Shown here: one piece after another, positions 1 through 9,229 of the stretch | Layout: each line of letters opens with the position of its first letter | Numbering within the stretch: position 1 is the first letter of the stretch | Source of the DNA: JAWKVD01 sp041398225 | Lineage (GTDB): Bacteria > Pseudomonadota > Alphaproteobacteria > Caulobacterales > Hyphomonadaceae | Direction of reading: 5' to 3' | Length of the DNA: 57,245 nucleotides | Assembly: GCA_041398225.1 (NCBI GenBank) | Contig: JAWKVD010000022.1 | Coordinates: 1-57,245, forward strand | The notes under the pieces: model-generated | Told to the model about the DNA's origin: nothing | The model's input: only the letters and a program-made list of their open reading frames with translations | Databases searched by the model: none | Translations under genes and position numbers: made by a program

Positions 1-1046
<1,046 letters not shown>

Positions 1047-1086
1047 AGTTGACCCTGACGGATCCTCGCGGGAATTCGCGAGGACG

Positions 1087-1098
1087 CTGTTAAAGCAT
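1087..1098 (-). promoter_or_regulatory. boxA-like antitermination element of the rRNA leader
   Basis: The minus strand reads ATGCTTTAACAG about 40 nt before the mature 16S start, close to the boxA consensus TGCTCTTTAACA. A perfect 7-bp hairpin (CCTCGCG/CGCGAGG, 1064-1083) follows immediately, as expected for an rRNA leader processing stem. Confidence 0.45.
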
Positions 1099-1375
1099 CT
1101 ACGTATTCTTTGACGGGAAGCCCGTTCCTGACATAACGCCCGACCGAAGTCGGGCGGCATACATAGAACTGGCTTTCCAGAAAAACGCAGACCGTCAATG
1201 TCGTTGTTGCGCCAGGCCGCCCCAAGGGGTGACCCGGACGCGGCAAGCGTCACCGCCGCCCGCGTTTCTCTTCCATTCACAATGTCAAACATCCACGGAC
1301 AAAAGGTCTTCCGACCGGCTTTATCCGCCGCATCCGCTTGGGCCGTGCGGCCCGTCCGTTTGCGATGAGGCGCGG

Positions 1376-1404
1376 GGTATATGGCGCGCCGTTTCCCCCG
1401 TCAA
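1376..1404 (-). promoter_or_regulatory. Likely rRNA operon promoter (-35 TTGACG, -10 TATACC)
   Basis: On the minus strand TTGACG (1404-1399) is followed by a 17-nt spacer and TATACC (1381-1376). This is a good match to the alphaproteobacterial housekeeping promoter, pointing at the 16S gene about 330 nt downstream. A second TTGACA (1289-1284) has no matching -10 and is not called. Confidence 0.6.
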
Positions 1405-1808
1405 TCGCTTTTTTCGACCAATTTTGCATCCGTCTGTGGATGATTTTTGGCCAAACTCAGCACCACCCGGGCCCTATGGACAGGCCCGCTCAGCACCAAC
1501 AGCTCTCGGCAGGAAGGTTCTGTATATGCGAACGCCGCGGGGCGCGCAAGCGGTATCAGGCGATTTCTGCAAAAATTCGCGGGCGATTCGTTAGGGAAAG
1601 CTTACCGCCCTCCCCAGCGTAACCCGCAAGCCATTGCAAATGCTGGATTTTACACGCCGCCAAGCGCGACGCCTGACTTCCAGGCAAATCGCGCCGGCGC
1701 GCGGAACCGACCCAATCCGGCCGGATAAAGCCGCGCGCACGGGCGAAAACCGGGCCTATCCGACCGCCGGACGACCGCCGGACGACTGGGGAATCGGGGA
1801 ATCGGCCT

Positions 1809-2237
1809 TCAGGGCTGAATGTAGGAGCGGATCGCGTCGACCTCCGCCCTCGCCTCGGCGATGCGCCATTTCACCAGGTCGCCGATCGACACAACGCCCT
1901 TCAGCTGCTGGCCGGAGACCACCGGAAGGTGGCGAATCCGCCGGTCCGTCATGCGTTCCATCGCGGCGTCGACGGTTTCCTGCGGATCGGCGGTGACGAC
2001 CTTGCGGGTCATGAAGTCCGCAACGCGCTGAGACAGCGCGTCCGGGCCGGTTCTCGCAACGGCACGCACCAGATCGCGTTCGGAGAACACGCCGATCACC
2101 TTGCCCGACTCGCCGAGAATGACCATCGCGCCGACCTTGCGGGAATCCAGCAATTCCGCGGCTTCCTTGAGGGTCGCGTTCTCCGAGACGGAGTACACAG
2201 ACCCACCCTTCTCTCGCAGGATCTGTTCGAGAATCAT
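1809..2237 (-). CDS. CBS-domain protein
   Basis: This 142-aa soluble protein consists of two CBS repeats forming one Bateman module. The first spans about residues 8-62 (VGAMVILGESGKVIGVFSERD) and the second about 75-130 (RHLPVVSG then GVVSIGDLVKW). Stand-alone CBS pairs of this size usually bind adenosyl nucleotides and regulate partner proteins; the ligand here cannot be read from the sequence. The ATG at 2237 has GGGAGG seven bases upstream. The gene points toward the rRNA operon and away from hfaA, with a 398-bp divergent upstream region. Confidence 0.9.
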   Translation of the reverse strand: MILEQILREKGGSVYSVSENATLKEAAELLDSRKVGAMVILGESGKVIGVFSERDLVRAVARTGPDALSQRVADFMTRKVVTADPQETVDAAMERMTDRRIRHLPVVSGQQLKGVVSIGDLVKWRIAEARAEVDAIRSYIQP

Positions 2238-2635
2238 ATCTGCCCTCCCAGTTCATGCGGTCTCTGATCGGCCGCTGACCAAGAGCGTGATCCCTTTCCG
2301 CTTATGTAGCAAGTAAACACTTGGCCCGGCGTCGACCGCGCCAAACAAACCGCGTGTTTTCAGGGCCTGCTGCTTGGGCGCTTCCTTTCGCCTCGCTTTG
2401 GCGATTGCTTGAAACCCCTGCGTCAGGTCGCGTTTACCAAGTCTCCGTGACGGCCTTGTCTGCGCCCGGCGGCCTCGGCGCGCGACCGGCTGCACGCCGC
2501 ACGGGCGCGCGGGCGCCCCCCGCCGCGCCCCCCGCCGCGCCCCTCAGGCGCGCCCCTCAGGCGCGAACCTCACTCGCCCATCTGGCACGGTGGTTGCAGC
2601 CCTGGACAGCAATTCAACCTACCGGAGTGCAGCCG
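2238..2635. other. Divergent intergenic region with GC-rich tandem repeats
   Basis: This 398-bp region between the CBS gene and hfaA holds the sigma-54 promoter (2583-2598). Just upstream (about 2513-2568) is a block of short direct repeats: CGCGCCCCCCGC-type units followed by two copies of GCGCCCCTCAG. An open frame runs through here in frame with hfaA, but its composition (Arg/Pro/Ala-rich) and lack of a ribosome-binding site argue that it is not translated. Confidence 0.6.
2583..2598 (+). promoter_or_regulatory. Sigma-54 (-24/-12) promoter of hfaABD
   Basis: CTGGCACGGTGGTTGCA agrees with the RpoN consensus YTGGCACGRNNNTTGCW across its length. The GG of the -24 element is at 2584-2585 and the GC of the -12 element at 2596-2597. 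Transcription would start near 2609, giving a leader of about 27 nt before the hfaA ATG at 2636. The position, strand and match make it the obvious promoter for the hfa genes. The activator is not identified. Confidence 0.8.
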
Positions 2636-3112
2636 ATGCGCCGCCGTTCGACATCCCACCCGATGGCCCTTGTGGTCTCCAGCGTGCTTGGCGCGCTCGC
2701 CGGGCTCGCCGTCGTGATCGGCGCCGTCGCGCTGCTCGCCCTGCCCGCCGACGCGCAGACCAACCCCGCCTCATCCGGCTTCGGCGAGTTCGAACACCCT
2801 TACGGCTTCGCCTATGGCGCGGAAACGCAGGCCTTCGACGCCAACACGCGCGACGCCAACGGCAACCGCGTGATCATCGACGGCCGCATCATGACGGGCG
2901 ACGACCTCTCGACGCTGTCCTCGAGCACCGCGAGCGCTTCGGCCTGGGCGCAGGCGCGCGCCGGCGCCGGCTTCGGACAGGGCACGGCCATCGGCAACCA
3001 GATCAATGTGATCACCCAGGGCAATTACAACACGGTGGTCGTCAACGCGACGCAGATCAACTCGGGCGACCAGAACACGGTCCTGAACGGAGGACTGAAC
3101 CTCAATGACTAA
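2636..3112 (+). CDS. hfaA: Holdfast anchor protein HfaA (curlin-like)
   Basis: This 158-aa exported protein has a hydrophobic signal region at residues 11-36 and probable cleavage after ALPADA (residue 40). The mature part ends in a curlin-like, Asn/Gln-rich stretch (GNQINVITQGNYNTVV, then TQINSGDQNTVLNG). In Caulobacter, HfaA with HfaB and HfaD anchors the polysaccharide holdfast to the cell envelope, and HfaA is CsgA-like. The identification rests on this C-terminal repeat pattern plus the CsgG-like and HfaD-like genes that follow. ATG 2636 is chosen because it starts directly before the signal peptide and lies 27 nt after the predicted transcription start. The stop overlaps the hfaB start by 8 bases, so the two are translationally coupled. 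Confidence 0.85.
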   Translation: MRRRSTSHPMALVVSSVLGALAGLAVVIGAVALLALPADAQTNPASSGFGEFEHPYGFAYGAETQAFDANTRDANGNRVIIDGRIMTGDDLSTLSSSTASASAWAQARAGAGFGQGTAIGNQINVITQGNYNTVVVNATQINSGDQNTVLNGGLNLND

Positions 3113-4109
3113 CCTCATCAAACTTCTCGCGACCGCGGCGACCGCCGCAACGCTGGCCGGATGCGTGACGCCGTATTCGGGGTCCGACGGCCTCTATGCG
3201 AAACCGATCGGCGGCGCGCCGGTCACCGCGAACCCGACGCCCTACTCGGCCGGCCTTGTCTGCATGGCCGACTACGCCCGCTACACCGGCATTCAGGCGC
3301 CGCGCATCGCCGTCGGCCGCGTGCTCGATTACACCGGCAAGGCCGATTATGAAGGCGGCCGCCAGGTGACGCAGGGCGCTTCCCTCATGGCGATCTCGGC
3401 GTTCGCCAAGGCCGGCGCCCGGCTGGTGGAGCGTTTCGACACGTCGGTTTCCGAACTTGAACTGAAATACGCCAACAACAAGCTGATCGGCGCCGATGCG
3501 CCCACGGGCGGCGAGTTCCGCCAGATCTACGCCGGCTCGATCCCCGGTTCGGACTACTACCTCGTCGGCGGCATCACCGAGCTCAACTCCAACATCCGTT
3601 CGCTGGGCGCGGAAGCCTATGTCGGCGATCTCGACGCGGACGACGCCAAGGGCCGCGCGGGCGCGAAACTGTTCGTGGTCAATGTCGGGCTGGACCTGCG
3701 CCTGGTGGACACCAAGACGCTCGAAGTCGTGGACGTGATCTCCTATCAGAAGCAGATCATCGGCCGCGAAATCTCCGCCGGCATTTTCGACTTCGCCAAC
3801 AACAACGTGTTCGACATCGGCGTCGGCGAACGCGCCCTCGAGCCGATGCAGCTCGCCGTGCGCTCGGTCATCGAACGCGCGGTTCTGGAGATGGTCGCCA
3901 ATCTCTACGGCGTGCCCGGCTCTGAAAGCTGCGAGCAACTGAACCAGGCCGGCGCGGCGCGCGGCACGCAGTCGGTTGTCGGCGATTACCAACCCGTTGC
4001 GGGCGTCTCCTCCATCGACGGCGACCGCCGCGCCGATGTGACGGCGTGGAGCTCGGTGCGCGATCCCTCGATGCGTTCGGCTCTGCGCGGCCGCTCGAAG
4101 ACAGACTGA
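3105..4109 (+). CDS. hfaB: Holdfast anchor secretion protein HfaB (CsgG-like lipoprotein)
   Basis: This 334-aa lipoprotein carries the lipobox LAGC (Cys20). It resembles the CsgG family of outer-membrane curli secretion channels, with the region AIAVGRVLDYTGK-like followed by MAISAFAKAGARLVERFD (about residues 90-110) and VGGITELNSN (about 150). HfaB in Caulobacter is the CsgG-like outer-membrane protein needed for secretion and stability of HfaA and HfaD. It sits second in the hfaA-hfaB-hfaD operon, overlapping hfaA and separated from hfaD by only 8 bases. Confidence 0.92.
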   Translation: MTNLIKLLATAATAATLAGCVTPYSGSDGLYAKPIGGAPVTANPTPYSAGLVCMADYARYTGIQAPRIAVGRVLDYTGKADYEGGRQVTQGASLMAISAFAKAGARLVERFDTSVSELELKYANNKLIGADAPTGGEFRQIYAGSIPGSDYYLVGGITELNSNIRSLGAEAYVGDLDADDAKGRAGAKLFVVNVGLDLRLVDTKTLEVVDVISYQKQIIGREISAGIFDFANNNVFDIGVGERALEPMQLAVRSVIERAVLEMVANLYGVPGSESCEQLNQAGAARGTQSVVGDYQPVAGVSSIDGDRRADVTAWSSVRDPSMRSALRGRSKTD

Positions 4110-4117
4110 GGAACACG

Positions 4118-5371
4118 ATGATGACATCCTCGCCCAAGATGAAACAGCGCGCCGGAGTGGTGCGGCTTGCGAGCGCCTCGGTTCTGGCCGCCGTTCTGGC
4201 CGCGCCGGCGCTGGCGCAGGAACCGCCCGCTTCCGGAGCGATCGACACCCAGCTCAACTGGGGCGATGTGTTCGCCACCATGGATGTGGTGACGCAGGAC
4301 CGGGCGCGCTTCGCGATCTCCAACGCGGCGGCCGTCGGCAATGCGGTCACCGCCGTCAACGGAACCGGCGCGCAAACGCTGACCGGCGCCCAGATAAATC
4401 GCGGCGCGATCGAAGCCGACGCAACGCTGACCGGCGGCGACGTGCGCCATGAGGCGATCGTCTCCGCGCAGGCGCAGGCGAACGCCGCCGAAGCCGGCGC
4501 TTCAGGCGGACGACTTCAGCTTCGCGGACAGCAACGCGCCGAAGACGGCGACGTGCGCGCGACGGCGAGCGCGAACATCGGCAATGCCGGCGTCCTGACC
4601 ACCGCGGCCGCGGCGAGCGCCAACAACGCTCTGGCGTGGGCCGAGAATGGCGACCTGGAGACCGATCTCTCGCAGGACAACAAGGTTTCGGTGCGCGCCT
4701 TCGCCGACAGCGACGCCTGCTGCACCGGCCTGACGCAGACCTTCGCGACGGCGGCGGCCAACAGCTATGCTTCGACGTCGGAAACCTCGACGGCGACGAC
4801 GACGATCTCGCAAACCTCTTCCGGCGACATCGTTCACGCTTCGGCGGATAGTTGGCAGCCGACCGGATACGACGTGACCACGGCCAGCAACGCGGCGGGC
4901 AACTCCGCGTCGATGGCCAACAAGTGGGGCTATGCGAACGTCACCGCGGACCAGACCAACGACTCCTTCGTCGGCTCGGAGGCCCGGACCACGGTGAACG
5001 AGTGGAGCGGCGTGGCGACGACCTCGGCCTATGGCGTCGGCAACGCGATCCTGGCGACCAATGTCGGCTCGGACATGACGACCGCCAGCACGCAGACCAA
5101 CAATGGCGGCGTTATCGGCTATGCCCAGTTCAACGGCGGGACGGGCGGCGATGTCGCGCTGTCGTCGACGGCGATCGGCAACGCCTACACCGGCTCGGTG
5201 TGCTCGCAGTGCGGCGACGCCGTGCTCACCGGGAATGTGACGCAGGTGAACACCGGAAGCGTGCAGTCGATTGGCACGATTTCCGCAGGAAACGCGCACA
5301 GCATTATCGGGAACGCCACCGCGATCGGCAACACGGCGACGTTCATCACGAACCGGGCGAACAGCCAGTAG
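4118..5371 (+). CDS. hfaD: Holdfast anchor protein HfaD
   Basis: This 417-aa exported protein has a signal peptide ending at APALA (residue 33). The remainder is low in aromatic residues and rich in Ala, Thr, Ser, Asn and Gly, with recurring short units such as QTNNGG, TAIGNA and NVTQVNTGS. That pattern suggests a beta-solenoid or fibre surface protein. A CC pair and a CxxC (CSQC) could form disulfides. HfaD in Caulobacter is the large holdfast-anchor adhesin secreted through HfaB. The start is the first of two adjacent ATGs, with GAGGA overlapping the hfaB stop. A terminator lies about 95 bp downstream. Confidence 0.87.
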   Translation: MMTSSPKMKQRAGVVRLASASVLAAVLAAPALAQEPPASGAIDTQLNWGDVFATMDVVTQDRARFAISNAAAVGNAVTAVNGTGAQTLTGAQINRGAIEADATLTGGDVRHEAIVSAQAQANAAEAGASGGRLQLRGQQRAEDGDVRATASANIGNAGVLTTAAAASANNALAWAENGDLETDLSQDNKVSVRAFADSDACCTGLTQTFATAAANSYASTSETSTATTTISQTSSGDIVHASADSWQPTGYDVTTASNAAGNSASMANKWGYANVTADQTNDSFVGSEARTTVNEWSGVATTSAYGVGNAILATNVGSDMTTASTQTNNGGVIGYAQFNGGTGGDVALSSTAIGNAYTGSVCSQCGDAVLTGNVTQVNTGSVQSIGTISAGNAHSIIGNATAIGNTATFITNRANSQ

Positions 5372-5466
5372 GCCGCCCCTGACAATCCCGGAACGTCCGC
5401 CCGGTCGTCCCGGCCCGCTTGTAGAGTATGCCCGGCGGGGGGCGCGTAGAGTACGCGTAGAGTAAG

Positions 5467-5503
5467 AACGGCGGCCCTCGCCCGGGGCCGCCGTTTCTCT
5501 TTT
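5467..5503 (+). terminator. Intrinsic terminator after hfaD
   Basis: AACGGCGGCCC pairs with GGGCCGCCGTT around a short loop (5467-5494), followed by TCTCTTTT. It lies between the convergent hfaD and ABC-F genes. Just upstream the octamer GTAGAGTA occurs three times between 5420 and 5465. Confidence 0.8.
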
Positions 5504-5530
5504 GGGCTGCGACCGTCCGGACTTCGGGCG

Positions 5531-7141
5531 TCACATGCGCCGAACGCGCGGCTGATCGCCTTCGGCGGCCAGATCCACGACATGGGCGACGCCGACGGCC
5601 TGAAGAAACGCCGCGTCGTGACTGACGATGAGCAGCGCGCCGCTGAAGCCGGCCAGCGCATCTTCCAGGATCTCGGTCGATGCGATGTCGAGGTGGTTGG
5701 TGGGCTCGTCGAGGATCAGCAATTGCGGCGGCTCCGGCGCGCTCATGGCGATGGCGAGACCCGCGCGGATGCGTTCGCCGCCGCTGAGCGTCGCGGGCGA
5801 ACGACGCGCATCGGCGTTTCGGAACGCGTAGCGAGCGAGCGCGGCGTAGGCGTCGTTGGCGGTCATCTCTGGGTGGCGCGCCATCATCAGGTCCAGCAGC
5901 GTATCGGCGCCGTCGAGGATGGTCAGCGACTGGTCGAGAAAGGCCGCCGGGTGCGGGGAACGCTCGACGGTTCCGCTGTCGGGTTCGAGCTCCCCGGTGA
6001 TGAGGCGGATGAGGCTGGTCTTGCCGGCGCCGTTCGGTCCGGCGATCGCGCAGCGCTGCGGGCCTTCGATCGTGAAGCTAAGCGGACCGAAGAGCTTTCG
6101 GTCGGCGCGACGAAGCTCCACCTCGTGGAACGCGACCAGGGTTCGGCCGGCGGGGACGCGGACGTCCGGCAGATCGATGGCGAGCGGGGCGAGGATCTCG
6201 ACACGTTCGCGGGCGCGTTCGACCGCATCCTGCGCGGCGCCGACGAGTTTTTCGCCGAGCTGGCTGTTGCGCGCGTCGGTCCGTTCGGCGCGGTCGGCCC
6301 GGGCGTCGAGCAGGATCTTCGGTTCATCGCCGCGCGCGCGTTTGCGCCGCCCCATACGGTCGCGCCGCGCCTTGCGTTCTGCGGTTTCCTGAACCCCGCG
6401 AGACTGGCGCGCGAGATCGCGGCGGGCGCGATCAAGATCGGAGGCGGCCTGTTCGCGCGCGGCGTCGCGGGCGGCCTCGAAGGCGCTCCAGCCGCCGGAG
6501 AAGACCGTCACGCCCGTGGCGGTCAGCTCGACGATACGGTCGACCGCTTCGAGCAACGACCGGTCGTGACTGGCGACGAGAACGCCGCCGCGCCAGTGCG
6601 CGATCAACCGCGCGACCGCCTCCCTGCCCGCGGCGTCCATATTGTTGGTGGGCTCGTCGAGGACGAGCAGGTCGGGCTCTTCGAGCAACACCGCCGCCAG
6701 CGCCAGCCGCGTGCGTTCGCCGCCGCTGAGCGAGGCGGCCGGGCGCCGCGGATCGAGCTGCGGGAGGCCGACATCGGCCAGCGCTTTTGAAAGACGTTCC
6801 GGCAGGCCCCAGTCGGCGGCGGCGGCGTCTTCGGCGTCGCCCTCGCCGCGCTCAAGCCGCGCGAGCACCGCCAGCGCCGGCGCCAGTCCGATGGCGTCCG
6901 CGACGGACCCATCGACGTCCGGGAGCTGGCGCAGACGGCCGATGCGTCCGGATCGCACGACGGTTCCCGACGCCGGATCGCGTTCGCCGGCGACGATCGA
7001 CAACAGCGTGGACTTGCCGGCGCCGTTGCGGCCGACCAGACCGACGCGTTCGGCGCCGATGGACAGGGTGAGGTTGGAGAAGAGCGCGCGGCCGTCAGGC
7101 GTCGCGGCGGAAATCTGATCGAGCGTGAGAAGAGAGGACAT
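5531..7141 (-). CDS. ABC-F family ATPase
   Basis: This 536-aa cytoplasmic protein has two ABC cassettes and no membrane segment. Cassette 1 has Walker A GRNGAGKS (residues 37-44), signature LSGGERTR and Walker B LLVLDEPTNNMD. Cassette 2 has GPNGAGKT, LSGGERIR and LLILDEPTNHLD. The basic linker between them is rich in Arg (about residues 240-290), as in ABC-F ribosome-acting factors (Uup/EttA type). The start ATG at 7141 has only a poor ribosome-binding site, whereas a short upstream frame has a strong one. In Caulobacter the fourth gene of the hfa cluster, hfaC, encodes an ABC-type ATP-binding protein. Here the ABC gene is next to hfaD but convergent with it. Confidence 0.9.
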   Translation of the reverse strand: MSSLLTLDQISAATPDGRALFSNLTLSIGAERVGLVGRNGAGKSTLLSIVAGERDPASGTVVRSGRIGRLRQLPDVDGSVADAIGLAPALAVLARLERGEGDAEDAAAADWGLPERLSKALADVGLPQLDPRRPAASLSGGERTRLALAAVLLEEPDLLVLDEPTNNMDAAGREAVARLIAHWRGGVLVASHDRSLLEAVDRIVELTATGVTVFSGGWSAFEAARDAAREQAASDLDRARRDLARQSRGVQETAERKARRDRMGRRKRARGDEPKILLDARADRAERTDARNSQLGEKLVGAAQDAVERARERVEILAPLAIDLPDVRVPAGRTLVAFHEVELRRADRKLFGPLSFTIEGPQRCAIAGPNGAGKTSLIRLITGELEPDSGTVERSPHPAAFLDQSLTILDGADTLLDLMMARHPEMTANDAYAALARYAFRNADARRSPATLSGGERIRAGLAIAMSAPEPPQLLILDEPTNHLDIASTEILEDALAGFSGALLIVSHDAAFLQAVGVAHVVDLAAEGDQPRVRRM

Positions 7142-7193
7142 GGAACACCTGCGGACGGGAAACGGGGAATGCGCGTTTCGTCGTCTGCTTCAT
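7095..7193 (-). CDS. Possible 32-aa leader peptide overlapping the ABC-F start
   Basis: The short frame starts MKQTTKRAFPVSRPQ and ends at 7095, 46 bases inside the ABC-F gene in a different frame. Its ATG has GGAGG five bases upstream, far better than the ABC-F start. Just upstream (7205-7232) two mutually exclusive short stems are possible (CTCGG/CCGAG and GGTC/GACC). ABC-F and other ribosome-protection genes are often controlled by leader peptides. Whether this one is translated is inference. Confidence 0.35.
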   Translation of the reverse strand: MKQTTKRAFPVSRPQVFHVLSSHARSDFRRDA

Positions 7194-7262
7194 GTTCGCC
7201 TCCGCTCGGGTGAGGTCTCGCTTATGACCGAGGGCGTCGGACGACGCAACCCGGCGCGATCC

Positions 7263-7299
7263 CGAAAATGCGAACGCCGGGCTTCACTGGAAGCCCGGC
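7263..7299 (-). terminator. Intrinsic terminator of the CocE-type hydrolase gene
   Basis: GCCGGGCTTC (7276-7285) and GAAGCCCGGC (7290-7299) form a perfect 10-bp stem with a 4-nt loop. On the minus strand it is followed by a T-containing run (CGCATTTTCGGG). It sits 29 bp past the hydrolase stop. Confidence 0.8.
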
Positions 7300-7327
7300 G
7301 CCCGGCCTTGTTTCGCTAGAGACGCGG

Positions 7328-9022
7328 CTATTGGTCGTTCAGATAGATCACCGGAAGATCGAGCGAGGACGGCTTCGTCGCATCGAAATAGACGGTGTTC
7401 TTCGCCGCGCGAGGTTTGGCGTTCGGCCCCGGATTCTCGCCCGTATTGGGGTTGAGATCGAAGCGCGGATAGTTCGACGAGGTGATGTGAACCGCGATGC
7501 GGTGCCCTTTCTCGAAGGTGATCGCGGTGTCCCAGAGATCGATGGAGAGCTGTTCGGGCTTGCCCGGGGTCATCATCTTGATCTCGTCGATCTCGCGGCC
7601 GTCGCGGTAGCGCGTGCGCAGCGCGCTATCGAGAACGATCGCCTCGTAGCCGTCAGGATAGACGTCGACGAGCTTGACCATGAAGTCGGTGTCCGGGCCG
7701 TCGGTCGCGGCCCAGAGGTTCATCGTCACCGGTCCTGCGATCGCGACATCCTTGTCGAGCACGGGCGTCTGGAAGCGCAGATAGTCCGAACGCTCGCCGA
7801 TCGGGCGCTGGTCCATCGGACCGCGCTCAAACGTCAGATTGGCGCCGCCGATGCTGGGCACCGGGTTGGCCGGATCGAAGGTGTAGGTTTTCGACGCCGA
7901 CATTTCCGACGGGGCCTTCATCGAAAGCGTGCCGTCCGCGTGCAGGAAGTATTGAGCCGTCTCGGGCGCCGGCGGCCATGCGCCGAACTCCATCCAGCGG
8001 TTCTTGGACGACACGGCGCCCTTGCGCGCCGAGGCCATCATGTACGCCTTCACCGGCGGCTCATCCATGATGCCGTTGTCGACGCCCTTCAGCCAGTAGT
8101 CGAACCAGCGGATCTCGGTGGGGTTGCCGCGCAGGCCGCCGCCATCGGGGTATTCCATGTCTCCCGACAGCTCGCCGTGGCCGAACGGCCCCATCTCGAG
8201 CTTCTGATTGCCGCGCGCGCCTTTGGACCCGTGGTCCTGCAGGTACATGAAGTTGCGGACATTGCCTTCGTTGAAGATGTCGTACCAGCCGCCAAGGTTG
8301 TAGATCGGGATGTCGATGAAGTCGGCGTTGCGGCGAATGTCGAGCGCCGCCCATTCGGCGCTGTCGGGATAGCTGGCCGCGCGCTTCTGGATGACGTCTT
8401 CCGCGATGCCCTGATCGCGGCTCCAGTCGCCGCTGTCCTTCTGCTTGAACGCGCCGCCGATGAAGCTGGCGTTGGTGAGCGAGGTCGGCGCCACGATCAC
8501 GAAGGCGGCCGCGAGGTGCGGCGGGTTCGAGATCGCCGCGAGATTGCCGGTGATGCCCATGGCGGACGGGCCGGTGATGCCCACCTTGCCGTTGCACCAG
8601 GGTTGCTGCGCCATCCACTCGACCGTGTCGTAGCCGTCGTCACGATCGTTGACGAAGGCCTGATAGAAGCCCTCGGAGCGGCCTTTTCCGCGCACATCCT
8701 GAACCAGGAACGCGTAGCCGTTGGCGGTGTAACCCTCCGCTCCGCGCGGATCCTTGTACATCTCGTCCTTGCCATAAGGCGTGCGAGTCACCACGCAGGG
8801 AAACGGCCCCTTGCCCTTGGGCAGGTAGAGGTTGCCGGCGAGTTTCACGCCGTCGCGCATTTCGGCGAGCACTTCCTTGGCGCCTTCGGCGACCTTCTCC
8901 GGCCGCGCGCCGCGAACCGCGGTCGTCTCGGCGCGGGCGCCCGAGGTCTGCGCGCAGGCGGTGGCGGCGGTCATCGCCGTCAGGGCCGCGCCCAGCATGA
9001 GTGACTTGAAGATCTTCTGCAT
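7328..9022 (-). CDS. CocE/NonD-family alpha/beta hydrolase (exported)
   Basis: This 564-aa protein has a signal peptide (MQKIFKSLMLG to TACA, about residue 24; a lipobox reading ATAC is an alternative). The CocE/X-Pro dipeptidyl peptidase S15 core follows: RTPYGK (80-85), QDVRGKGRSEG (108-118), nucleophile elbow GPSAMG (Ser153) and a C-terminal jelly-roll domain (FQTPVLDKDVAIAGPVTMNLWA). Family members hydrolyse acyl esters, peptides or glutaryl-type beta-lactams; the substrate here is unknown. ATG 9022 is preferred over a start 54 bases upstream because the signal peptide begins there and GGAGAG precedes it. Confidence 0.9.
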   Translation of the reverse strand: MQKIFKSLMLGAALTAMTAATACAQTSGARAETTAVRGARPEKVAEGAKEVLAEMRDGVKLAGNLYLPKGKGPFPCVVTRTPYGKDEMYKDPRGAEGYTANGYAFLVQDVRGKGRSEGFYQAFVNDRDDGYDTVEWMAQQPWCNGKVGITGPSAMGITGNLAAISNPPHLAAAFVIVAPTSLTNASFIGGAFKQKDSGDWSRDQGIAEDVIQKRAASYPDSAEWAALDIRRNADFIDIPIYNLGGWYDIFNEGNVRNFMYLQDHGSKGARGNQKLEMGPFGHGELSGDMEYPDGGGLRGNPTEIRWFDYWLKGVDNGIMDEPPVKAYMMASARKGAVSSKNRWMEFGAWPPAPETAQYFLHADGTLSMKAPSEMSASKTYTFDPANPVPSIGGANLTFERGPMDQRPIGERSDYLRFQTPVLDKDVAIAGPVTMNLWAATDGPDTDFMVKLVDVYPDGYEAIVLDSALRTRYRDGREIDEIKMMTPGKPEQLSIDLWDTAITFEKGHRIAVHITSSNYPRFDLNPNTGENPGPNAKPRAAKNTVYFDATKPSSLDLPVIYLNDQ

Positions 9023-9229
9023 GTTTCTCTCCCTGACCGCTGGAGCGTACCGCGCGCACCGCGTGTTGGCGCGCATCCTCTAGGGAATGCCGCTCAGGTC
9101 AAGGCCGTTCGCAAATCGGCGTCATCCGGCGCTCGGCCGTGTCGTTTACATGACGCCCCGCCTGCTCTTCTGGAGTAAGATCGCGATCCGAGCGCCTCGC
9201 AAGCAGGCGCAGGAAACGGGAGGGAACCC

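Larger units (their letters stand above)
1047..1808. other. rRNA operon leader and upstream region, no protein gene seen
   Basis: This 760-bp stretch separates the 16S start from the CBS-domain gene. Seen on the minus strand are a promoter (1376-1404), a boxA-like antiterminator (1087-1098) and a leader hairpin with arms 1064-1070 and 1077-1083. Near 1760-1800 there are short direct repeats (CGACCGCCGGA twice, GGGGAATC twice). I find no open frame here with a ribosome-binding site and plausible protein composition. Confidence 0.7.

Noticed and set aside
1760..1805. Short direct repeats as a CRISPR or mobile-element end
   Set aside because: Only two copies of each 8-11 bp unit, no spacers and no transposase nearby.
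5582..9004. Long plus-strand frames (402 and 578 codons) over the ABC-F and CocE genes
   Set aside because: They mirror clear minus-strand proteins and show no motifs.
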